From the NCBI GenBank assembly GCA_017993775.1, contig JAGOMA010000047.1:1-37081 (forward strand): a stretch of DNA of 37,081 nt, given 5' to 3'. The notes beneath the pieces were generated by a model. The model ran no database searches. It was not told the DNA's origin and saw only the letters and a program-made list of their open reading frames with translations. Positions 15,990 to 25,000 of the stretch are shown in pieces; positions within the stretch are counted from its first letter, which is position 1, and every line of letters starts with the position of its first letter. The DNA comes from Chloroflexota bacterium (GTDB lineage: Bacteria > Chloroflexota > Anaerolineae > Promineifilales > Promineifilaceae). The position numbers and the translations under genes are program-made.

Positions 15990-17225
15990 ATGCATAAAAT
16001 ACTTCTCGTCGTTAAACATGAAATTGTTACGACCCTGCAAAAGCGTTCATTTTGGGTTATGACCATTTTGTTTCCGGCGATCATCCTCGTTTTTAATGTC
16101 GGCACGCAGATTTTGGCGCGTAACAGCTTTACTCAGGAAGATGTGCAGGGCATTTTGTCCGGCGCGGTGGATCAAAATGAAACCATTGCCTACGTGGACG
16201 AGTCTGGTCTGATAAAAGATAGGCCGGCAGGGCTGCCCGCCGATATGCTGCACGCTTTCGCCGGCGAAACGGAGGCTCGCGCCGCGCTGGCGACCGGCGA
16301 CTATGATTACTTTTTTCTGATCCCGGCCGATTATGTGCAAAGCGGCCGGTTGATTGTGATTACCACGGATTTTCAGCCGCTTAATACGCCGAATGAAAGC
16401 CTGCTGAGTTTTGTGTTGGCTTATAACCTGACGGGCGACGAGGTAACGGCCGTTGCCCTGTTAGATCCCACCCGTACCTTGCAATTACAGGCGATGGCCC
16501 CGCAAAACGGCAACGACCAGAGCAACCCGCTGGCATTCTTTGTGCCGTTTGCCACCATGTTCATCTTCTTTTTCCTCATCAGCATGAGCAGCGGCTTTAT
16601 GCTGCAAAGCGTTTCGCGGGAAAAAGAGAACCGCACGGTGGAAGTGCTGCTGCTCAGCCTGCGCCCGCGTGAGTTAATGCTGGGCAAGGTGCTTGGCCTC
16701 AGCGTTGTGGCCCTGATTCAGATGGTGGTGTGGATGGGCGGCAGCCTGGTGGCGCTTAATCGCAGCCAATCGCTCTTTGCCGCAATGGCCGGATATACGC
16801 TGCCGCCGGGGTTTATTGTGTATGCGCTGTTGTTTTTTGCTTTGGGCTATTTACTTTACGCTTCTTTGATGGGCGCGATTGGCGCGCTGGCGCCCAACGC
16901 CCGTGAAGGCGGTCAGTTCACCTTTTTTGTCTTGTTTCCGCTGCTCATTCCCCTGTGGCTCAACGTTAGTTTCACTCAGGCGCCACATGGCGCGTTGTCG
17001 ACTGCCCTTAGCCTCTTTCCGCTGACGGCCCCCACGGCGATGATGACGCGCATGGCCGTGGGCGGCGTGCCCACCTGGCAAATTTTCGCCAGTTTGGGCG
17101 GATTGGCTGTGACCACGTACCTTTTGGTGATACTTGCCGCCCGTTTTTTCCGCGCCGACACCCTCTTGTCTAATTCCTCCATAAAATGGCAGAATTTTAT
17201 TGCCGAACTGCGCCATTCTGGCTGA
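15990..17225 (+). CDS. ABC-2 exporter permease 2 (NatB-like)
   Basis: The 411-aa product has the same layout as the preceding permease: an N-terminal helix (about 21-38), a large outer loop, then helices from about 185. It carries EKENRTVEVLLLSLRP, where the other has EKENRTIEIMMTT. The ATG is 9 nt after the previous stop, with TAGGAG as ribosome site. The gene ends the operon, and a heptamer-built hairpin begins 7 nt after its stop. The two permeases are divergent paralogues, so a heterodimer is inferred. Confidence 0.9.
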   Translation: MHKILLVVKHEIVTTLQKRSFWVMTILFPAIILVFNVGTQILARNSFTQEDVQGILSGAVDQNETIAYVDESGLIKDRPAGLPADMLHAFAGETEARAALATGDYDYFFLIPADYVQSGRLIVITTDFQPLNTPNESLLSFVLAYNLTGDEVTAVALLDPTRTLQLQAMAPQNGNDQSNPLAFFVPFATMFIFFFLISMSSGFMLQSVSREKENRTVEVLLLSLRPRELMLGKVLGLSVVALIQMVVWMGGSLVALNRSQSLFAAMAGYTLPPGFIVYALLFFALGYLLYASLMGAIGALAPNAREGGQFTFFVLFPLLIPLWLNVSFTQAPHGALSTALSLFPLTAPTAMMTRMAVGGVPTWQIFASLGGLAVTTYLLVILAARFFRADTLLSNSSIKWQNFIAELRHSG

Positions 17226-17231
17226 ACAAAT

Positions 17232-17320
17232 GTGATGTGTGATCGATGATGCGTGGTGCGTGGTGCGTGATGGGCTTAGGGTCACGCATCATGTATCACG
17301 CATCACGCATCACGTATCAC
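17232..17320. repeat. Long imperfect hairpin with 7-nt period after the ABC operon
   Basis: Arms of 39 nt (17232-17270 and 17282-17320) pair at about 30 of 39 positions around an 11-nt loop. Each arm is five to six 7-nt units of the GTGATGC type. It begins 7 nt after the permease stop. Same design as 9856-9911; again no T-run. Confidence 0.8.
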
Positions 17321-17347
17321 GTATGCCTGTGTCCGGGCGAGTTGTGA

Positions 17348-17353
17348 TATAGT
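17348..17353 (+). promoter_or_regulatory. Possible -10 box for the acyl-CoA dehydrogenase gene
   Basis: TATAGT lies about 90 nt before the ATG, just after the heptamer hairpin. No convincing -35 is present. The implied leader of about 80 nt holds one ACGGCCGT. Confidence 0.3.
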
Positions 17354-17440
17354 ATGCCCATGGAAAACGGGTGGGGCACGGCCGTTTCTGTCCTACCCCT
17401 TTGTCTTACCAAACCCAAGACCCACAAACAGGAGAGAGCC

Positions 17441-19147
17441 ATGATTCTTAACCCCCAAACCCAGACCTATGATTACCTTGACCCTGCTTCCCGCGACTTG
17501 ATGCTCAAAACCATCGCCTTCTTTGAGGCGAAAGGGAAGCGACGGTTGAAAGCCGACGACCACGAGCGCGTTTGGAACTATGATTTTGTCGAATTTATCA
17601 AAAAGGAGAATGCTTTTGGCATTCTGATGACTCCCGCCGGGTACGGCCCGGCCGATTCCCGTTGGGATACCTTTCGTATTTGCGCCTTCAACGAGATTCT
17701 TGGGTTTTATGGCCTGTGTTATTGGTATACCTGGCAGGTTTCTATGTTGGGGTTGGGTCCGATCTGGATGAGCGACAATGAGGCGGTGAAGCACAAGACG
17801 GCGCAGTTGTTGCAAGAGGGCGCGGTTTTTGCCTTTGGCCTTTCGGAAAAAGCGCATGGGGCAGACTTGTACGCCAGTGAGATGACACTTGCGCCCGTTG
17901 ATGGCGGCTATCGCGCGGATGGTTCCAAGTATTACATTGGCAATGCCAACGAAGCGGCGCTGGTTTCTACCTTTGGCAAGCTAACCGATTCGGGCGACTA
18001 CGTGTTTTTTGTGGTTGAGTCTGACCATGAGCGGTTTGAGTGCGTGAAGAATGTGGTTAATTCGCAAAATTACGTGGCGGAATACGCGCTGCATCAATAT
18101 CCCATCATCGACGCCGATATTCTTTCGCGCGGGCGCGATGCCTGGGATGCGTCGCTGAATACCATCAATATCTGCAAATATAATCTGGGTTGGGCGTCGA
18201 TTGGGATGTGTACACATGCGTTTTATGAGGCGATTACCCATGCCGCGCACCGCCGCCTGTTTGATCATTACGTGACGGACTTCCCGCACATCAAACAGTT
18301 GTTTACCGATGCGTATACGCGCCTGACGGCGATGAAATTGTTTGCTTTGCGCGCCGCCGATTACATGCGTTCGGCTTCGGCGGAGGATCGTCGGTATCTT
18401 TTGTATAACCCGTTGGTGAAAATGAAGGTGACGACGCAGGGGGAGGAGGTTATTAACCTGTTGTGGGATGTGATTGCCGCCAAAGGGTTTGAAAAGGATT
18501 TATTTTTTGAGATGGCGGCCCGCGATATTCGCGCTTTGCCCAAGTTGGAGGGGACGGTGCATGTGAATATGGCGTTGGTGGTGAAGTTTATGCCCAATTA
18601 TTTCTTCTTTCCGGCCGATTTCCCGGAGATTCCTCGGCGGGATGATGCGTCGAATGATGAGTTCTTGTTTCATCAGGGGGCGACGAAGGGTTTGGGCAAG
18701 ATTCGGTTCCATGATTATGCGCTGGCTTATGACAGTGTGGATTTGCCGAATGTGCATGTCTTTAAGGAGCAGATTGCGCTGTTTAAGGAGATGCTTTATG
18801 CGGCTCGTCCTACGGAGGAACAGACGAAGGATATTGATTTTTTGCTGAATTTGGGCGAGTTGTTTTCGTTGGTGGCATATGGGCAGTTGCTTTTGGAGAA
18901 TGCGCGGATTTATGGGGTGGAGGATGAGTTGGTTGACCAGATTTTTGATTTTATGATTCGTGATTTTTCTAAGTTTGCGCTGCAGGTGTATGCTAAAACG
19001 AGCAGCAGTGAGCAGCAGATGGCGTATTGTTTGCGGATGATTCGGAAGCCTGTGGTGGATGTGGCGCGTTTTGAGCGTATCTGGCAGCGGTATGCGTATG
19101 CTCTGGCGGATGCGTATGAGATGAATGCCGGCGGCTCTGAGTCCTAA
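17441..19147 (+). CDS. Acyl-CoA dehydrogenase family protein
   Basis: The 568-aa product is a flavin enzyme expected to put a double bond into an acyl-CoA. Signatures are FGLSEKAHGADL (substrate and FAD region), YRADGSKYYIGNA, and LPKLEGTVHVN, where Glu370 in E-G-T matches the usual catalytic base. The protein is longer than a typical 380-aa family member, with a helical C-terminal extension after about 440 like that of long-chain enzymes. I chose the ATG at 17441 because GGAGAG is 5-9 nt upstream; the in-frame ATG at 17360 lacks one. No ACGGCCGT occurs in the 1.7 kb, unlike most neighbours. The stop (19145-19147) is one base before the first repeat arm. Confidence 0.88.
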   Translation: MILNPQTQTYDYLDPASRDLMLKTIAFFEAKGKRRLKADDHERVWNYDFVEFIKKENAFGILMTPAGYGPADSRWDTFRICAFNEILGFYGLCYWYTWQVSMLGLGPIWMSDNEAVKHKTAQLLQEGAVFAFGLSEKAHGADLYASEMTLAPVDGGYRADGSKYYIGNANEAALVSTFGKLTDSGDYVFFVVESDHERFECVKNVVNSQNYVAEYALHQYPIIDADILSRGRDAWDASLNTINICKYNLGWASIGMCTHAFYEAITHAAHRRLFDHYVTDFPHIKQLFTDAYTRLTAMKLFALRAADYMRSASAEDRRYLLYNPLVKMKVTTQGEEVINLLWDVIAAKGFEKDLFFEMAARDIRALPKLEGTVHVNMALVVKFMPNYFFFPADFPEIPRRDDASNDEFLFHQGATKGLGKIRFHDYALAYDSVDLPNVHVFKEQIALFKEMLYAARPTEEQTKDIDFLLNLGELFSLVAYGQLLLENARIYGVEDELVDQIFDFMIRDFSKFALQVYAKTSSSEQQMAYCLRMIRKPVVDVARFERIWQRYAYALADAYEMNAGGSES

Positions 19148-19148
19148 T

Positions 19149-19918
19149 GACCCGAAGGGTTTTTTCGTAGAGAAATTGGAACAATAAGCGACAAACCCTT
19201 CGGGTCTGGGCGAGAGGAGATGGTGGTGGGAAGACCCGAAGGGTTTGGGGGTGGGTGTTTAGGGTTTGTGGGTGTTAAACCCTTCGGGTCGAGGTGGTGG
19301 ATTGAGACCCGAAGGGTTTTTTTGTAGAGAAATTGGAACAGTAAGCGACAAACCCTTCGGGTCTGGGCGAGAGGAGATGGTGGGGGGAAGACCCGAAGGG
19401 TTTGGTTGTGGGTGTTTAGGGTTTGTGGGTGTTAAACCCTTCGGGTCGAGGTGATGGATGACGACCCGAAGGGTTTTTTTGTAGAGAAATTGGAACAGTA
19501 AGCGATAAACCCTTCGGGTCTGGGCGAGAGGAGGTAGTAGGGGGAAGACCCGAAGGGTTTGGTTGTGGGTGTTTAGAGTTTTTGGGTGTTAAACCCTTCG
19601 GGTCGAGGTGATGGATGACGACCCGAAGGGTTTTTTTGTAGAGAAATTGGAACAGTAAGCGACAAACCCTTCGGGTCTGGGCGAGAGGAGGTGGTGGTGG
19701 GAAGACCCGAAGGGTTTGGGGGTGGGTTTTTAGGGTTTGTGGGTGTTAAACCCTTCGGGTCGAGGTGGTAGATGACGACCCGAAGGGTTTTTTCGTAGAG
19801 AAATTGGAACAGTAAGCGACAAACCCTTCGGGTCTGGGCGAGAGGAGGTAGTAGGGGGAAGACCCGAAGGGTTTGGGGGTGGGTGTTTAGGGTTTGTGGG
19901 TGGTAAACCCTTCGGGTC
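19149..19918. repeat. Array of 5 x 157-bp units with 20 GACCCGAAGGGTTT-type arms
   Basis: Units start at 19149, 19306, 19463, 19620 and 19777: an exact 157-bp period, with the last 15-bp spacer replaced. Each unit holds four 14-nt arms, GACCCGAAGGGTTT and AAACCCTTCGGGTC alternating, with spacers of 30, 26, 30 and 15 nt. The arms are almost invariant; the spacers vary slightly and include a conserved GTAGAGAAATTGGAACAGTA. Each arm pair can form a stem, and each arm has an inner ACCC/GGGT pairing. No ACGGCCGT lies inside. It fills the gap between the convergent acyl-CoA dehydrogenase and 216-aa protein genes. Confidence 0.97.
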
Positions 19919-19940
19919 GGGGAGGGTCGAGGAAATGCGG

Positions 19941-20591
19941 CTAGTCAAAGCCAAGCATTTGCAGGTCACGGGGGGTGTCGGCGAGGGCAACGGCCGTTAC
20001 TGTTCTAAAATCGCTGAGCCAAGTGTCCAGGTCTTTGAGTTTGGCGTCACGGGTTTGGGTGGCTTTGACGGCCTGGCTGCTTTCGCGGTTCGTATTGGTG
20101 ATGGCGTCGCGCACGGCCGTTACCAAATCCAGTTCGCTTTGTAGTTTGGTTTGGTCATAGGTGTACCGGGCCATGTCGGCCAACAGGGCGGGGTCGTTTA
20201 GGATGCCTTCGTAAAATTTTTCGGCCTGTTCTTGCCAGCCGGCGATGGTGGTTTTGCGACGGCCGTTCAGGTCCAGGCTAATTTGGGCGTCGGTGTTGTC
20301 TTTATAGGCAACGCGGGCGAGTTTGAGGGTGCGCTTGTAGGCCAGATCGGCGGCGTCGCGGGCCGATTTGAGCTGTTCGGCGGCGGCGGCTTTGTCGCCG
20401 TATTCGCGGGCCTGCTCTTTGGTCAGGTCTTCGGCTTCGCGGTACAGGGCGCGGGCCTGGGCCATGGCGGCGGCATCGTAGCCGAAGGGGGCCAGGATGT
20501 CTTGTAAGTGGGGGTTGTTGAGCACGCCGTCGATGGCTATCTGGGCGGCCATTAAGCGGTCTTCTACTTTTAATCGGGGTCGATTTGCCAT
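19941..20591 (-). CDS. Helical protein of unknown function
   Basis: The 216-aa product is not recognised. It is rich in Ala, Asp, Leu, Lys and Arg, with long helical or coiled-coil stretches (about 45-110 and 120-200), no signal peptide and no membrane segment. It ends with DLDTWLSDFRTVTAVALADTP and MLGFD. The start is well supported by AAAGGAGAAG about 8 nt before the ATG at 20591. It sits between the 157-bp array and the 21-bp minisatellite, both probably not part of it. Three octamers (for example V-T-A-V and N-G-R) indicate long residence in this genome. Confidence 0.75.
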   Translation of the reverse strand: MANRPRLKVEDRLMAAQIAIDGVLNNPHLQDILAPFGYDAAAMAQARALYREAEDLTKEQAREYGDKAAAAEQLKSARDAADLAYKRTLKLARVAYKDNTDAQISLDLNGRRKTTIAGWQEQAEKFYEGILNDPALLADMARYTYDQTKLQSELDLVTAVRDAITNTNRESSQAVKATQTRDAKLKDLDTWLSDFRTVTAVALADTPRDLQMLGFD

Positions 20592-20743
20592 GGGAACACT
20601 TCTCCTTTTGGGTTATGAGCTGCCTGTGCCTGGCGCCGATTGACTGGAACACGGGGCAGCAAGTTTAATGTCAGGCCGGTTTATTGTTGACCAATGCGTT
20701 TTTGGGCTTTTGGATGAACGGCCGGCCAGAAAATCGAGGGGAG

Positions 20744-20995
20744 ATGGCGTTTGTGCGCGGTTAAATGGCGTTTTTACGTGGTTGGATGGCGTTTGTACAC
20801 GGTTAAATGGCGTTTTTACGTGGTTGGATGGCGTTTGTACACGGTTAGATGGCGTTTGTACACGGTTAAATGGCGTTTGTACGCGGTTGGATAGCGTTTG
20901 TGCGCGGTTGGATAGCGTTTGTACACGGTTTAATGGCGTTTGTACGCGATTGTGTGGCGTTTGTGCGCGGTTGGATGGCGTTTGTACGCGGGTTG
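20744..20995. repeat. Minisatellite: 12 tandem copies of a 21-bp unit
   Basis: The unit is ATGGCGTTTGTACACGGTTGG-like: 12 copies without a break, each differing at a few positions. The GCGTTT core is invariant; the TAC/TGC and GGTTGG/GGTTAA parts vary. Copies 2 and 4 are identical, which suggests duplication of multi-unit blocks. The size and repetition resemble plasmid iterons, but no replication gene is near. Confidence 0.95.
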
Positions 20996-21200
20996 GGGGG
21001 TATGTGGCGGAGGTGTCCGCATTGTGGTTGGGGATAGGACAGTCGTTTTGCTGGTAACGGCCGTGTGCGATTGGTTGAATCATGGTTTGTTGTTGTTTAA
21101 AAACTGTTTTATGGTAACACGATTGAAATTATCAGGATTTTGAGGGCGGTCGTCTATAGTACGGAGGTGGGAATGGCCAAACGCTAAGGATTAGGAGGCG

Positions 21201-21360
21201 AACCCTAAGGGTTTTCTTGAACCCTTAGGGTTTTTGGGAGTTTAAACCCCAAGGGTTAGGGAAAACCCTTGGGGTTGAGGGGAACCCTTAGGGTTTTGGG
21301 GAGATTAAACCCCAAGGGTTAGGGAAAACCCTTGGGGTTGAGGGAAAACCCTTGGGGTTG
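21201..21360. repeat. Cluster of eight palindromic arms, mixed variants, next to the RAYT 3' end
   Basis: Arms of the AACCCTAAGGGTT, AACCCTTAGGGTT, AACCCCAAGGGTT and AACCCTTGGGGTT kinds follow one another with 4-13 nt between them, ending two bases before the RAYT stop complement. TA and CA core variants are mixed here; elsewhere each locus carries only one. Several arms lack a partner, as expected from rearranged or partly deleted elements. Confidence 0.9.
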
Positions 21361-21361
21361 G

Positions 21362-21973
21362 TTACTCTTGGTCGCCGAGCCATTTTTGCAGGCGGGTTTC
21401 ATCGGGGTGGGTTTGGTGGGCTTCTTGGAATTGGGCGGGGCTGCCGTACCAGTCTAGCACGGCCGTTTTGTCTATGCGGGTGGGTTTGTCGTGCAGGATG
21501 GCATGGTAGGAGGAGTAGGGCCAGTCGCCATAGTCGGCGACGAGGCCGTGTTTTTGGGGGTTGCGGTGGATGTAGGTGATGAGGTTGTAGTAGTAGGCGT
21601 CGGTGGTGACGGGGATGCGGCCAAAGGGGTGTTCCAGGAGGGAGCCGGTACGGCCGTTGGCTTTGTTGTAGGCTTTGGCATAGGCGTTGCAGAGGTTGCT
21701 GAAGGCCTGGCTGGGGTTGGGGGCGAGGGTGGGGGCGGGTGAAACCCCAAGGGTTTCGGAAACCCTTGGGGTTGGGAGGATGTAGACGAGGAAGTGGAAG
21801 TGGTTGGGCAGCAGGCAGTAGGCGTAGGTTGTGGCCCAGGCGTGGAAGTGGTTGATGTAGAGTTTGAGGAAGTAGAGGTAGTTTTCTTTGGTGCGGAAGA
21901 TGGTTTCGCGGTTGTTGCCGCGGTTGTAGATGTGGTAGATGGTGTTGGGTTGTAGGGGGGCGGGTTTGGTCAT
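21362..21973 (-). CDS. REP-associated tyrosine transposase (RAYT, IS200-like Y1 family)
   Basis: The 203-aa product is a single-stranded-DNA HUH nuclease of the Y1 family. The N-terminus has TIYHIYNRGNNRETIF, the metal motif is H58-F-H60 (LLPNHFHFLV), and the likely nucleophile is Tyr134 in LITYIHRNPQKHGLV, followed by the family's DYGDWPYSSY. Length fits a full RAYT. Residues about 67-78 (PRVSETLGVS) are encoded by a palindromic repeat inside the gene. AGGAA lies 6 nt before the ATG. Family arms flank it on both sides (21201-21360 and 21997-22030). RAYTs elsewhere spread REP palindromes, so this is the probable agent of the repeat family; the pairing is inferred, not shown. No standard IS ends were found. 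Two octamers are inside. Confidence 0.88.
   Translation of the reverse strand: MTKPAPLQPNTIYHIYNRGNNRETIFRTKENYLYFLKLYINHFHAWATTYAYCLLPNHFHFLVYILPTPRVSETLGVSPAPTLAPNPSQAFSNLCNAYAKAYNKANGRTGSLLEHPFGRIPVTTDAYYYNLITYIHRNPQKHGLVADYGDWPYSSYHAILHDKPTRIDKTAVLDWYGSPAQFQEAHQTHPDETRLQKWLGDQE
21742..21774. repeat. Palindromic element inside the RAYT gene
   Basis: Arms AACCCCAAGGGTTT (21743-21756) and AAACCCTTGGGGTT (21760-21773) with a 3-nt loop. It is the CCCCAAGGG variant, which has no stop codon in any frame on either strand. It falls in the variable loop after the HUH motif. Confidence 0.9.
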
Positions 21974-21996
21974 GGTTGTTCCTGGTGTTGAGACCC

Positions 21997-22030
21997 AGAC
22001 CCCAAGGGTTTTTAAAAACCCTTGGGGTCT
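21997..22030. repeat. Perfect 34-bp palindrome upstream of the RAYT gene
   Basis: AGACCCCAAGGGTTTTT followed directly by its complement, with no loop. It lies 24 nt before the RAYT start and 11 nt after the Type IIG stop. It would form a 17-bp cruciform or hairpin, with T/A-rich centre and AGACC ends. Confidence 0.95.
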
Positions 22031-22040
22031 TGCGGGGTCG

Positions 22041-25000
22041 CTAGACTTCGCCGTAGTTGTATTTGGTGCTTTGTTCGATGAGGTGGATTTCTTCTGGCGT
22101 GAGGTGAAAGAGTTTGTAGACGTGGGCGTTGAGTTGGGTTTCTTGGGTGATGATTTGGGCAGTTAGTTGTTGGTGTTGGTGTTGGGCGTCGGCGAGATAG
22201 AGTTCCCATTCATGGCGTTCTTTGAGGGGGATGTCTCGTTTGAAGACTTTTTTGATTTCGGCGCGGAATTTGACGAAGTTGAGGTCCCACCAGGCGGTGA
22301 GGGCGTTGTTGAGGGCATGATTTTCTGGGTTTAGATCGGTAATTATGCGGTGGCGGGTTTCTTCGTGGAGTTGGTAACGAGTTTGAGCCGCTTGAGTAAT
22401 AGTTAAGGCAAGTTTCTCGATTTCATCACGATTAAATTCGGCTAATGGGATTGGAACTTCACTCATGTATTGATAAACAAGTCGATAGCGTTCTAAACCA
22501 GCACGTTCCCCAAGGGCAATTGAGATTTTAGAGATAGTAAACCAGGTCACTCTGGATTGAAGATAGCCCAATAAAAACCCATCATTAGAAGGGATGAGAT
22601 AACCTGTATTATTTAAGAATATATTGGGTTTTGTAAATGAGAAGCGCGGTCTTTTTGTAATATCCGGCCAGGAAATTTTTTGTTCATCGAATGCAGAATA
22701 GTAATCTACACTGTCTTGAATCTCGTACCATCTATATGATCCGGCCTTTCTTCCAGCCCAATGTTTTTTAGTAGGCCAATCATTGGGTTTTGGTTCTAAT
22801 TGTTGGCGATAAGTATCTAAATATTGCTTGATAACCGGATATTGATCGATGTCAATTCCCCGCCGAGTGAAAATTAAATATTCTCCCTGAAAGGCTTGAT
22901 ACCAGGGACGCAGGTCTGCGCCGCGCAGCATGGGCTTGATGATGGCCTGGTTGTTAGGGTCTTCCGTTATAAGACGGTTGCGTGTTGCGTGGTCAATGAT
23001 AAATGCTTCATTTAGGCCAGTTAATACGCCACGATACATTTTTCCGTCAATAATACTTTCAAGTGACTCTCCTTGAGCCATAATTTTGTCAAATAATTTG
23101 CGCTCAGTATCGTCTAGCTGCCAGCCACTATCTGTTTGATTATGGATAGTTACAGTTTGCAACTTCTCTACAAGTCTTTGGCTAAAATTTTCCAGTCCCT
23201 CGCCGCGATTAAATGAGGCTGTATGGGCTATATGGTTATCAGGCGGCGTGCTGTGCTGCACGACATGGATAGCAGGGTATAAATCAGCCGCATCGGCAAA
23301 GACCCGATTGTCACCGAGGTCAATTATCTTCTCAATGGTAGTGTTTTGGCGCAGATAGGCGCGCAAGGCGGTGGCATAATTGGCGCGGAGCCAGCTATTG
23401 CTACTAATGTAGGCATTTAAGCCGCCTTCCTTTAGCGTAGTAATGCCCTGAGCGAAGAAATATACAAATAAATCGGCGGTTCCGGCGTACACATTGGCAA
23501 AGTGTTGGCTAAAGAAGGGCTTTAGCGGCGTTAGCTGCTCCTGACGCACATAAGGCGGGTTGCCAATGACGGCATCAAACCCGGCGGCGGCGTGGCGGGA
23601 ACGGCCGTATTCGTCGAAGAACACTTCGGGGAAGGCCAGTTCCCAATGGAAGTAATCGAGATCGGGGTTGGTCTGGCGGTTGGCGGCGGGGTGGGCTAAA
23701 AATTGGGCGGTTTGGGCGTCGGTTAGCAGGTTTTCGCGCCCTTGCAGGCGGTCGGCCAGGGCGCGGTAGGCTTCGGGGGTCATGTCGTTGCCAAAGTAGG
23801 CGCTTACCCACAGGTCGGCCAGCGTTTGCCAGCGGGCGACGTGGGTTTGTTGGATGTTTTGCCAGGCGATTTCTTTGGCGTGGACGGTTTCGATGTCGTC
23901 GCTGGGCAGTCGTTCGATGGTCATTACGTCGGCTACGGCGCGGTTGATGTCGCGGGTGAAGGCGGATTCGTCGAAGAGGGCGTGTTGGGCGTCCGAGGGA
24001 GACCCCAAGGGTTTGGGAAACCCTTGGGGTCTGGGCGGGCGGGATAAATCATTGAGCCAGGCGCCGATGAGGCTGTCGCCGTGGCGCAGGTGGTGGTCGA
24101 GGAAGGATAGGGGCTTGTCGGCGGCGGCCGTTTTGAGCCACAGGGAGAGTTTGGCCAGTTCTACGGCCATTGGGTTTTTGTCTACGCCGTAGATGCAGGC
24201 TTCGACGACGCGCCGTTTCCAGTAGAGCAGGTCGGATTCGGCCGTGGGGGCCGCAATGGGGCTGTTCTGGGAGAATGGACCCGTTTGGGCGGGGGATGCC
24301 TGGACATAATCGTCGGTTGCCAGGGCGCGGGCGAGGTAATGGGTGGCTTCGACAAGGAAATGGCCGGACCCCATGGCCGGATCGAGGACGTTGAGGCGCA
24401 AAATCTCGGCGATGAAGCGTTCCGCGCTCTGTCGCTGGCGTTCCGCTTCGTTGAGGGAGCCGGTCTGGCGCGTTTGGGCCTTCACCCGTTCGCGCGCCTG
24501 CTCTACCAGCGGCCCCAGGGTGTTTTCGACGATGTATTCCACGATGTAATCGGGCGTGTAGTAGGAGCCGGTGGCCTTGCGCTCCCCTTTGTCGTTGGTC
24601 AGATAGAGGTCGCCGGGCTGCCGACGGTCGGCAAAGGTCTTGGCTTTGCCTTTTTGGCTGATGGGGACCCAGGTTTCCACACCGCTTTTGCTGATGGTGA
24701 CCATTTCTTCGTCGGCGATGGCGACTTTGTATTCCAACATGCCTTCATAGATGGAACCTAGCTGGCGCACGTCGAGGGTGCGGTAATCGACGGCCTGATA
24801 GGCGGGTTTGCCGCCGTCTTGGGCAATGCGCCGGTAGGCAAGATAGTCGATGGCTTTGGCCAGGAAGCGATCGCCGACAAAATGCTGCTCTAAAAAGGGG
24901 TGTTGGGCGGCGTCGAACAGGCCGCCATTGTAGCGGGGCACGCTTAAGTCGGCGTTTAGCTGTGGGTCGCTGCCGCCGATGAGGCGGAATAGTTCGCCGA

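Larger units (their letters stand above)
20592..21361. other. 770-bp gene-free region with minisatellite and palindromes
   Basis: It lies between the 216-aa protein and the RAYT gene (both minus). It contains the 21-bp minisatellite (20744-20995) and the palindrome cluster (21201-21360). Frames of 129-156 codons exist only because 21 is a multiple of 3; they translate to 7-residue repeats and have no ribosome site, so no gene is called. Confidence 0.7.

Noticed and set aside
19149..19918. CRISPR array
   Set aside because: The 14-nt arms alternate in orientation, spacers are repeated between units instead of unique, and no cas genes are present.
20744..20995. CRISPR array or a repeat protein gene (frames on both strands)
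   Set aside because: Units are contiguous with no spacers. The frames stay open because 21 is a multiple of 3; there is no ribosome site and the peptides are simple 7-residue repeats.
21201..22030. Complete IS200/IS605 insertion sequence
   Set aside because: No tnpB or defined IS ends; the flanking palindromes are the same dispersed family found far away, which fits a RAYT better.
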